Source: Candidatus Aminicenantota bacterium (GTDB taxonomy: Bacteria; Acidobacteriota; Aminicenantia; Aminicenantales; Saccharicenantaceae). From it: a DNA stretch of 5,093 bases. Every line of letters begins with the position of its first letter. Positions within the stretch are counted from its first letter, which is position 1. The translations under genes and the position numbers were made by a program. Location: NCBI GenBank assembly GCA_022867105.1, contig JALHVH010000216.1, positions 1 to 5,093 of the forward strand, read 5' to 3'. Under the pieces are notes generated by a model that saw only the letters and a program-made list of their open reading frames with translations, had not been told where the DNA came from and did not search any database. Shown here piece by piece: positions 1 to 4,951 of this stretch.

Positions 1-237
1 GAGGGGGACCTCCCGGCCTTCCGGGCTCGTGCACAGGGTCTCGACCCGGACGAGCGGGCTGAGGTGCTGGACCTCCCGGATAAACGACATGACATCCGCG
101 TGGCGCGACGTGGCCTTGTAACCGGTCGCTTCCGCGACGGTCTGCGGCCCCTGCTGGGCGGGGTGAAGGCCGGTCAGGACCATCAAAGCGAGGGCGGCAA
201 CCAAGATCCCTCGAGCGTTCTTTCGTTCGGCATTCAT
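1..237 (-). CDS. Secreted M14-like zinc carboxypeptidase, N-terminal fragment (continues off the left edge)
   Basis: Seventy-nine codons stay open from the ATG at 237-235 to the window edge, so only the 5' end is present. Residues 1-9 are polar with several basic residues, and about 10-24 form a hydrophobic stretch (GILVAALALMVLTGL). The sequence then turns polar after HPA, with cleavage likely near residue 27; this is a typical Sec signal peptide. The following segment (YKATSRHADVMSFI at 40-53, then SPLVRVETL at 60-68 and SPEGREVPL at 71-79) resembles the start of the catalytic domain of M14 metallocarboxypeptidases, which usually carry a similar EGRxI-type motif just before the first zinc-ligand region. 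The zinc ligands (HxxE...H) and catalytic Glu lie outside the window, so activity cannot be judged. Cys69 sits where I would expect Gly in relatives. A GAGGAAAAG ribosome site 8 nt upstream supports this start. Predicted role: exported or periplasmic peptide hydrolysis. It is divergent from the release-factor-like gene. The family call rests on recognised sequence style and is moderately sure. Confidence 0.66.
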   Translation of the reverse strand, partial: MNAERKNARGILVAALALMVLTGLHPAQQGPQTVAEATGYKATSRHADVMSFIREVQHLSPLVRVETLCTSPEGREVPL

Positions 238-240
238 AAC

Positions 241-249
241 CTTTTCCTC
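241..249 (-). promoter_or_regulatory. Ribosome binding site of the M14-like gene
   Basis: Reading the minus strand, GAGGAAAAG ends just before GTT-ATG. GAGG is followed by 8 nt and then the ATG at 237. This fixes the start of a gene that is otherwise truncated. Confidence 0.7.
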
Positions 250-267
250 AATCACCTGGATGGATAA

Positions 268-296
268 AGGATACAGCATTTTCTTTCGTGTGAGAA
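268..296 (-). promoter_or_regulatory. Possible sigma70-type promoter for the M14-like gene
   Basis: On the minus strand TTCTCA (296-291, 4 of 6 matches to TTGACA) is followed by a 17-bp spacer and TATCCT (273-268, 4 of 6 matches to TATAAT). Transcription would begin near 261, giving a leader of about 24 nt that contains the ribosome site. The -35 hexamer coincides with one copy of the TTCTCA direct repeat described below. The call rests on spacing and weak hexamers only. Confidence 0.3.
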
Positions 297-340
297 GGAA
301 TTCCGGGTATCGTGAGAAGTCGATGTCATCGTTTGAGAAG
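286..340. repeat. Three direct repeats at 21-22 bp spacing (possible operator array)
   Basis: Plus-strand copies are TCGTGTGAGAAG (286-297), TCGTGAGAAG (310-319, two bases shorter) and TCGTTTGAGAAG (329-340). The shared GAGAAG cores start at 292, 314 and 335, so they lie 22 and 21 bp apart, about two helical turns, on the same face of the DNA. Copies 1 and 3 are each followed closely by a GAATTC-centred palindrome (GGAATTCC at 297-304, AGAATTCT at 343-350). The array lies between the two divergent genes and overlaps the putative -35 of the left gene. A regulator binding in tandem is a reasonable inference; chance similarity in a short AT-richer spacer is not excluded. Confidence 0.45.
321..331. 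repeat. Odd perfect palindrome CGATG-T-CATCG
   Basis: Two 5-bp arms flank a single central base, between the second and third copies of the GAGAAG repeat; the right arm overlaps the start of the third copy. It could be a dimeric regulator half-site pair or chance. It is too short to form a terminator and has no T-run. Confidence 0.3.
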
Positions 341-370
341 AAAGAATTCTGCTGGTGATTTTGGGGCGTG

Positions 371-399
371 TTGACAATCTTCGGCCGTTCCATGAAAAT
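371..399 (+). promoter_or_regulatory. Possible sigma70-type promoter for the release-factor-like gene
   Basis: A perfect TTGACA (371-376) is followed by a 17-bp spacer and GAAAAT (394-399, 4 of 6 matches to TATAAT). Initiation would fall near 406, giving a leader of about 18 nt before the ATG at 424. This argues that translation starts at 424 and not at the upstream in-frame GTG at 355, which would lie upstream of the promoter. Confidence 0.42.
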
Positions 400-411
400 G
401 GACTTGATCGA

Positions 412-416
412 AAAGG
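412..416 (+). promoter_or_regulatory. Ribosome binding site AAAGG deciding the ATG at 424
   Basis: AAAGG sits 7 nt before the ATG at 424. The upstream in-frame GTG at 355 has no comparable purine motif at the right distance, so the shorter product is preferred. Confidence 0.5.
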
Positions 417-423
417 CGTGCGA

Positions 424-846
424 ATGTCGAATTTCAGCGTGGCCACGGACAAGGAAGAGGCCCTGCGCCTCAGGATGGAGGGCCTCGGCATCTTCGAAAA
501 GGACATCGAAGAAACGTTCATTCGCTCCGGCGGCCACGGCGGCCAGAACGTCAACAAGGTTGCGACGTGCGTCCGGCTCAAGCACGTCCCCTCCGGGGTC
601 GAGGTGAAATGCCAGACAGAGCGCTATCAGTCGCTCAACCGCTTTATCGCCCGGCGGACCCTTGCCGATAAGATCGAAAGGATCATCCTGGGGAAGAAGA
701 GCGAGGTGGAGCAGCGGATCGCCAAGGTCCGCCGCCAGAAGAGGAAGAGATCGAAGAGGGCCAAGGAAAAGATGCTCGCGGATAAGCACCATCAGGCCGA
801 TAAAAAGAAGGCCCGAAGCTCACGGCCGGGCCCCGACGACCTCTGA
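424..846 (+). CDS. Stand-alone RF-1 domain protein, peptide-release / ribosome-rescue factor-like
   Basis: The product is 140 aa from the ATG at 424. An in-frame GTG at 355 would add 23 residues but lacks a ribosome site. Residues about 25-90 form the catalytic RF-1 domain: RSGGHGGQNVNKV carries the GGQ motif at 39-41, whose glutamine coordinates peptidyl-tRNA ester hydrolysis in the ribosomal peptidyl transferase centre. VRLKHVPSGVEV and ERYQSLNRFIARR follow. From about residue 92 the chain is extremely rich in Lys and Arg (KVRRQKRKRSKRAKEK and on), ending in a short polar PGPDDL. It has no codon-recognition domain (no SPF/PAT region), unlike the roughly 360-aa RF1 and RF2. By family knowledge such short GGQ proteins (ArfB/YaeJ, mitochondrial MTRFR/C12orf65) release peptides from stalled ribosomes or split subunits, and the basic tail binds rRNA or the mRNA channel. 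Which subfamily applies here is inferred. The gene is monocistronic, divergent from the M14-like gene and convergent with the amidase gene. Confidence 0.85.
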   Translation: MSNFSVATDKEEALRLRMEGLGIFEKDIEETFIRSGGHGGQNVNKVATCVRLKHVPSGVEVKCQTERYQSLNRFIARRTLADKIERIILGKKSEVEQRIAKVRRQKRKRSKRAKEKMLADKHHQADKKKARSSRPGPDDL

Positions 847-875
847 AACCAGGCTTTCTATCGAAGGACCGGAAA

Positions 876-917
876 ACGCCCGCGGATGGCGTCCCGCGAA
901 TCGGCAATTTTGGGCGT
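876..917 (-). terminator. Possible hairpin terminator in the convergent gap
   Basis: The 74-bp gap 847-920 separates two convergent stop codons. It holds nested inverted repeats: CGCGG (881-885) with CCGCG (894-898), ACGCC (876-880) with GGCGT at either 888-892 or 913-917. Reading the minus strand, the GGCGT of 880-876 runs into TTTTCC, a short T-run, so termination of the five-gene minus operon is the more natural reading. The T-run is weak and the pairings compete, so this is tentative. Confidence 0.3.
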
Positions 918-920
918 CCC

Positions 921-2147
921 TCAACTCGCGAGCCTGATCAGGGTCTTGAGCAGGAGGTTGGCGCCCTTCTCCAGATCTTCCCACCGGATGGCCTCATCGG
1001 GCGCGTGGCTCGTCCCGTCCAGGCAGGGGATGAAGATCATTCCTGAATCGCAGCCGCTGGCCAGGATCTGGGCGTCGTGTCCGGCCCCGCTCGGAAGCCG
1101 TAGAAATGGATAGCCGAGCGTCCCGCATTCCTGTTCCATGAGCTTCAACAGCCTCTCGGGGACCTTCACGGGTTCCGTCACGTCCACGAGCTTTGAGGCG
1201 AAGCTCAAGCCCCGGGTCGAGGCGACATCCCGGGCGATGTCCGACAGCTCTTTATCCAGGTCGTGGAGGGTCTCCCCGGAAGTGCTCCGGAAATCGAGCG
1301 AGAATTCCGCCCGTCCCGGAATGACGCTGAACGCCCCCGGGTGGACCGCCACCTTGCCGATGGTCACCATGCTCCCGTAGTGGGCTGCGGCCACGTGCCG
1401 GGTGGCCTTCAGGGCGAAATCGGCCAGCCCCAGGAAGGCGTCCTGCCGGAGCTCGAGCGGGGTCGTGCCCGCGTGGGCGGCGTTCCCTGTGAACGAGCAC
1501 CAAAGGTACCGCTTGCCGGCGATGGCCTCGACGAGCCCGATGGGCACTTCTTCGGTTTCGAGGATGGGGCCCTGCTCGATGTGGAGCTCCAGGTAGGCCT
1601 CGAGCTCCGGCTTCAGCTTGTGGGCTTCGAGGATGCCGTCGATCGTGAACTCCGTCCCCTTGAGGACATCGGCCAGGAGCGGTCCGAATTGCGTCCTGCC
1701 GTGCCGGACCTCGTCCTCGCTGAGAAGTCCCATGAAGGCGCGGCTTCCCAGGAAATCCCCGACGAGGTTCCCTTCTTCGTCGGTGAACGATGCGACTTCC
1801 AGGGATTTCGTGAGAACGACCCTTTCTTCCCTGATCCGCCTCAGGCCCTCGAGCGCCGCCAGGACGCCCACCGAGCCGTCGTACTTCCCGCCGTTGATCA
1901 CGGTATCGATGTGGGAGCCGGCCATGACGGTCTTCCCGGGGCTCCCGAGGCGGCCGAAGATGTTGCCCGCCCCGTCCTGCCGTATGGCCAATCCTGCGTC
2001 CCGGATCCTCCCTTTGAGCCACTCCCGGGCCTCGACATCGGCCCGGCTGAAGGACGGCCGGCTGATGCCCCCTTTCGGGTCCGGCCCAAAGCGACCGAGA
2101 GCTTCGATGTCCGCTCTGAGCCGCTCGAGGTCGACCCGGATATCCAT
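921..2147 (-). CDS. Zn-dependent hydantoinase/carbamoylase-family amidase (M20-type; allantoate amidohydrolase / N-carbamoyl-L-amino acid hydrolase-like)
   Basis: The product is 408 aa from the ATG at 2147, near the family's usual 400-420. An in-frame GTG at 2156 would add three residues and overlap the pdxJ stop, but only the ATG has a ribosome site (GAGG, 8 nt away). The M20 di-metal set is complete: His79 (GSHIDTV), Asp90 (GGKYDG), Glu124/Glu125 (TDEEGN), His189 (LHIEQG) and His381 (TSHAPDE). Other family marks are His225 (NAAHAGTTP, in the lid/dimerisation domain), Arg287 (DFRS) and GHDA at 356-359. The enzymes cleave C-N bonds of N-carbamoyl amino acids, ureidopropionate or allantoate. 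The position before VIPG, commonly Asn in carbamoylases and AllC and involved in binding the substrate carboxylate, is Ser274 here, so the exact substrate is open. No allantoin, hydantoin or pyrimidine catabolic genes are visible nearby. It is last in the operon, 5 nt after pdxJ, and probably cytoplasmic (no signal peptide). Confidence 0.86.
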   Translation of the reverse strand: MDIRVDLERLRADIEALGRFGPDPKGGISRPSFSRADVEAREWLKGRIRDAGLAIRQDGAGNIFGRLGSPGKTVMAGSHIDTVINGGKYDGSVGVLAALEGLRRIREERVVLTKSLEVASFTDEEGNLVGDFLGSRAFMGLLSEDEVRHGRTQFGPLLADVLKGTEFTIDGILEAHKLKPELEAYLELHIEQGPILETEEVPIGLVEAIAGKRYLWCSFTGNAAHAGTTPLELRQDAFLGLADFALKATRHVAAAHYGSMVTIGKVAVHPGAFSVIPGRAEFSLDFRSTSGETLHDLDKELSDIARDVASTRGLSFASKLVDVTEPVKVPERLLKLMEQECGTLGYPFLRLPSGAGHDAQILASGCDSGMIFIPCLDGTSHAPDEAIRWEDLEKGANLLLKTLIRLAS

Positions 2148-2152
2148 GTGTT

Positions 2153-2869
2153 TCACCTCTTTTCGAGGAGGGCCCTCATCTCCCTGACCGCGTTGTCGAG
2201 GCCCCCTATGGCGGCCCGGGCGACGATGGAGAAACCGATGCTGAGCTCCGAGATCTGCGGGATGGCGACGATCGGCAGAACGTTGTGGTAATTCAACCCA
2301 TGACCGGCGTGGACCTCCAGGCCGAGCCCCAGGCCGAACTCCGCGGCTTCCATCACCTGGGCGAGGGCTTCATCACGGGCGATCCCGGGCTTGAGGTCGG
2401 CGTACTTGCCTGTGTTGATCTCGATGAGGTCGACGCCGAGCTCGCCGGCGGTCCGGATCTGTCCGATGTCGGGGTCGATGAAGATGCTGACCCTGATCCC
2501 GGCCTTCTGGAGCCTCCTCACGAAAGGTCCCAGGTGGACACGGTCGGCGGCGACGTTCAAGCCGCCTTCGGTCGTCAGCTCTTCGGGCCGCTCCGGGACG
2601 AGAGAGACGACATCCGGCTTGACCTTGAGGGCGATCTTCTGCATCTCGGCCGTGGCGGCCATCTCCAGATTGAGCTTGGTCTTAACGGCTTCCCGCAGGA
2701 GGAGAAGGTCCCGTTCCTTGATGTGCCGCCGGTCTCTCCTCAGGTGGCAGACGATGCCCTCGGCCCCCGCCTGTTCGGCGATGAGCGCCGCCAGGACAGG
2801 TTCGGGCTCCGCGCTCTTCCTGGCTTCCCTCAGTGTCGCGAAGTGGTCGATGTTGACGGCGAGTCTCAT
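2153..2869 (-). CDS. pdxJ: Pyridoxine 5'-phosphate synthase
   Basis: The product is 238 aa, matching the family's usual 235-245. PdxJ condenses 1-deoxy-D-xylulose 5-phosphate with 3-amino-2-oxopropyl phosphate (1-amino-acetone 3-phosphate) to pyridoxine 5'-phosphate in the cytoplasm, the ring-closing step of the DXP-dependent vitamin B6 pathway. It is a TIM barrel acting as an octamer. Visible family marks: MRLAVNIDHFATLREAR at the N terminus (Asn6, Asp8, His9, Arg17), CHLRRDRRHI (His42, Arg44), LNLEMA (Glu69), IEINTGKYA (Glu150) and AGHGLNYHNV (His190, Gly191). Near the C terminus the usual NIGH phosphate-binding element reads SIGF (209-213 region; Gly212 kept, Phe213 in place of His). The start is the ATG at 2869, preceded by a strong AGGAGG 5 nt away; an in-frame TTG further upstream would run into glmM. 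The gene begins 13 nt after glmM and its stop overlaps the next gene's ribosome site, so it lies within the operon. Confidence 0.95.
   Translation of the reverse strand: MRLAVNIDHFATLREARKSAEPEPVLAALIAEQAGAEGIVCHLRRDRRHIKERDLLLLREAVKTKLNLEMAATAEMQKIALKVKPDVVSLVPERPEELTTEGGLNVAADRVHLGPFVRRLQKAGIRVSIFIDPDIGQIRTAGELGVDLIEINTGKYADLKPGIARDEALAQVMEAAEFGLGLGLEVHAGHGLNYHNVLPIVAIPQISELSIGFSIVARAAIGGLDNAVREMRALLEKR
2154..2160 (-). promoter_or_regulatory. Ribosome binding site of the amidase gene, overlapping the pdxJ stop
   Basis: Minus-strand AGAGGTG at 2160-2154 includes bases of the pdxJ TGA stop (2155-2153). GAGG lies 8 nt before the ATG at 2147, which decides that start over the GTG at 2156 and suggests translational coupling to pdxJ. 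Confidence 0.6.
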
Positions 2870-2874
2870 TGCGG

Positions 2875-2880
2875 CCTCCT
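2875..2880 (-). promoter_or_regulatory. Strong ribosome binding site AGGAGG of pdxJ
   Basis: AGGAGG on the minus strand (2880-2875) is followed by CCGCA and the ATG at 2869. It lies in the 13-nt gap after glmM and fixes the pdxJ start; it is the best Shine-Dalgarno match in the window. Confidence 0.8.
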
Positions 2881-2882
2881 GC

Positions 2883-4232
2883 TCATTTCCCAAGAAATTT
2901 CCCGATCACATCCGCGAGGCGTCCGGCGTGCGTTTCGATTTCCTGCCTGTCCCGTCCCTCGATCATGATCCTCGCCATGGGTTCGGTCCCCGAGTAGCGG
3001 AGATCGAGGCGGCCGTCCTCCCCGAGCGCGGCCCGTATGCCCTCCGCCGTCCGGGCGATCTCCGGGAACTCTCCGAAATCGGCCTTCCGGACGACCCTGA
3101 CGCTGACCAGGACCTGAGGATATTCTCCGCAGCCGGCGGCCAGCTCGGAAAGGGGCCTCCCGCGCTCCAGCAGGACCTCCGCCATCTTAAGCGATGTCAG
3201 GATGCCGTCTCCCGTCGGGCAGTCGTCCAGGAAGATCGTGTGCCCCGACTGCTCCCCGCCGAGATTGGCGCCGGTCCGCGACATCTCCTCGAGCACGTAC
3301 TTGTCGCCGACCCGGGTCCGGACGAGCTCCAAGCCTTCTTCCCGGAGCGCTCTTTCCAGCCCCATGTTGCTCATCGATGTCGCCACGACTTTCGCCGAGC
3401 GCAGCCGCCGTTTTTCCTTCATGAACAGGGCTTGGATATAAAGCGTGTGGTCGCCGTTAAGGACCCGTCCCTTTTCGTCCACCCAGACCGCCCGGTCCGC
3501 ATCCCCGTCATACGCGATGCCCAGGACGGCCCGCTCCGCAATGACTTTTTTTGCCAATCCCGCGGGATGGAGGGAACCGCAACCCCGGTTGATGTTTCTC
3601 CCGTCCGGCGCGTCATGAATGGGAATAACCTCGAATCCCAGTTCCCGGAACACCCGTGGCGCGACGATGAAGCTTGCGCCGTTCGAGCAGTCCAGGACGA
3701 CGCGGAATTTTCCTGGCACAAGGGAGGCAGGCATCCGGCCCTTCAGGAAATCCGCGTATTCCTCGAGATATCCGGGCTCGGGACGGATGATCGTCTTTTT
3801 CGGGCCGGAATCCGTCCGGTCCCGGTGGATGGCCTTTTCGAGGCGGGCCTCCCAGGCGTCCCGGATCTTGGTCCCGTCCGAAGAGAAGATCTTGATGCCG
3901 TTATCCTGATAAGGATTGTGCGAGGCCGACAGGACGAGCCCGGCCGAGAACGCGTGTTTCCTGGTCAGGAACGAGATCGCCGACGTGGGGATCACTCCGG
4001 CCGAAACCGCTTCTCCGCCGGCGTCCTTGAATCCTTGGACGAGCGCTTCCTCCATCCAGGCCCCGGACTCCCGGGTGTCCCGACCGACGATGATCATGGG
4101 TTCAAGCCCTTCTTCGCGGAGGAGGGCGGCGAGGGACCTGCCCAGGACGCGGATCGTCGGCGGGTCCAGGGGGAACTCGCCGGCGACGGCCCTGATCCCA
4201 TCCGTTCCGAAAAGCTTTTTCATGGTGTTCAT
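2883..4232 (-). CDS. glmM: Phosphoglucosamine mutase
   Basis: The product is 449 aa (E. coli GlmM is 445). GlmM interconverts glucosamine-6-phosphate and glucosamine-1-phosphate in the cytoplasm, feeding UDP-GlcNAc for peptidoglycan and lipopolysaccharide. Domain order is intact: LFGTDGIRA at 7-15; catalytic phosphoserine loop LSASHNP with Ser104 as the phosphorylated serine; Mg2+ loop YDGDADR with Asp242, Asp244 and Asp246; sugar-binding loop GGEQSGH (325-331, with Glu327 and Ser329); and C-terminal phosphate-binding loop RYSGTEP (412-418). GEQSG with the GTDGIR start separates GlmM from generic phosphomannomutases. The start is ATG 4232 or ATG 4223 (three codons later, giving MKKLFGTDGIRA); neither has a clear Shine-Dalgarno. 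The gene starts 20 nt after cdaR. In Bacillus, Lactococcus and Staphylococcus, CdaA, CdaR and GlmM interact and GlmM restrains c-di-AMP synthesis; applying this here is inference from the conserved cluster. Confidence 0.96.
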   Translation of the reverse strand: MNTMKKLFGTDGIRAVAGEFPLDPPTIRVLGRSLAALLREEGLEPMIIVGRDTRESGAWMEEALVQGFKDAGGEAVSAGVIPTSAISFLTRKHAFSAGLVLSASHNPYQDNGIKIFSSDGTKIRDAWEARLEKAIHRDRTDSGPKKTIIRPEPGYLEEYADFLKGRMPASLVPGKFRVVLDCSNGASFIVAPRVFRELGFEVIPIHDAPDGRNINRGCGSLHPAGLAKKVIAERAVLGIAYDGDADRAVWVDEKGRVLNGDHTLYIQALFMKEKRRLRSAKVVATSMSNMGLERALREEGLELVRTRVGDKYVLEEMSRTGANLGGEQSGHTIFLDDCPTGDGILTSLKMAEVLLERGRPLSELAAGCGEYPQVLVSVRVVRKADFGEFPEIARTAEGIRAALGEDGRLDLRYSGTEPMARIMIEGRDRQEIETHAGRLADVIGKFLGK

Positions 4233-4252
4233 GGAAAGGGCGGCCGGGGGCC

Positions 4253-4951
4253 TTAGCCCTTCCCGGAGTTCTTGCCGTTCGGGGCCTTGGCGTTCTCCTC
4301 CAGGATGATCTCGATCCGGACCTTGGTCAGGGTCGTCGCCAGCCTGAGATCGGCCCTGGGCAGGATGATATCGGCCTCCACGGTCGTGGATTGGGTGAGA
4401 TTGGAGACGTCCACCGGACTCGTCGAAACCTTGTCCTTGGTCCGGATCTTGCTCTCCGGCCCCTTGACCGGAACGCGGGGCGGGGTGACCTCGATCCGTG
4501 CGATCCGCAGGCCTTCTTTGACCTTGCCCACGATCATGGGGGCGATCTCGAGGTCCATCAGCTTCGTCTTTTCGAGCTTCAGGCGGACCATGTTCGGGGA
4601 GATGCCGACGACCTCGGCCCCCGGCGGAACCGTGATCATGGATCTGTTCAAGGGATAGATGTCCTGATAGACGGACGCCCGTTCCAGGTCGAGCCGGGCG
4701 GAGACGCCGGAGGAAGAAAGTTCGTTGAGCAGGCGGTTCCGGGCGCGGACCGTGACCTCGATCGCGGCCGCGGGCTTTTCGACAAGCTCCATGTCCGGGG
4801 GCACGTTCCTCGTCTCGAGCGGCACCGTCATGGTCTTATCGGAATAGGTCTTTTCCTCCGGGATGAGGATGAGCCAGATCAGCAGGGCCAGGAGGAAGGA
4901 GAAGAGCTTCGGCCCCCTGTTCCGCGTAAAGAGGTCCCTGAAAAATCTCAT
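4253..4951 (-). CDS. cdaR: CdaR-like YbbR-domain membrane protein (c-di-AMP cyclase regulator)
   Basis: The product is 232 aa. Residues 1-14 are basic and amphipathic (MRFFRDLFTRNRGPK). About 15-30 form one strongly hydrophobic helix (LFSFLLALLIWLILI), a membrane anchor with the rest outside the cytoplasm. Two YbbR-type beta domains follow: about 40-128 (RNVPPDMEL, then an IEVTVRA strand and a VRLKLEK exit strand) and about 133-219 (APMIVGKVKEGLRI, VTPPRVPVKGPES, TSPVDVSNLT). A short Lys/Asn/Gly-rich tail ends it. In Bacillota the partner CdaR has up to four YbbR domains and about 450-480 aa; two domains is a reduced form. It modulates CdaA activity and sits between CdaA and GlmM in the same cluster, which is the strongest support for the name. 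GAGG lies 8 nt before the ATG, and the ATG overlaps the cdaA stop (TAATG), implying translational coupling. Whether it activates or inhibits CdaA here is unknown. Confidence 0.85.
   Translation of the reverse strand: MRFFRDLFTRNRGPKLFSFLLALLIWLILIPEEKTYSDKTMTVPLETRNVPPDMELVEKPAAAIEVTVRARNRLLNELSSSGVSARLDLERASVYQDIYPLNRSMITVPPGAEVVGISPNMVRLKLEKTKLMDLEIAPMIVGKVKEGLRIARIEVTPPRVPVKGPESKIRTKDKVSTSPVDVSNLTQSTTVEADIILPRADLRLATTLTKVRIEIILEENAKAPNGKNSGKG

Noticed and set aside
64..267. 67-codon plus-strand open frame at the left edge
   Set aside because: It is antisense to the M14-like signal peptide gene, which has a good ribosome site and a recognisable signal sequence.
355..423. N-terminal extension of the release-factor-like gene from GTG 355
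   Set aside because: No ribosome site at 355, the TTGACA promoter at 371 lies inside the extension, and the added residues do not resemble the family; ATG 424 with AAAGG is better.
252..581. 109-codon minus-strand open frame across the divergent gap
   Set aside because: It overlaps the release-factor-like gene antisense and the repeat/promoter region; no ribosome site or family resemblance.
1263..2291. 342-codon open frame on the plus strand opposite the amidase gene
   Set aside because: Antisense shadow of a clear M20-family gene; no ribosome site or domain recognised.
2870..2893. TTG start for pdxJ giving 246 aa
   Set aside because: It overlaps the glmM end and has no better ribosome site; ATG 2869 follows AGGAGG and gives the usual MRLAVNIDH start.
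2391..4256. Very long open frame on the plus strand (621 codons) opposite glmM and pdxJ
   Set aside because: It lies antisense to two genes with complete catalytic motifs; long antisense frames are expected in GC-rich DNA with strong third-position bias, and its translation shows low-complexity Arg/Pro/Asp-rich sequence with no recognisable domain.
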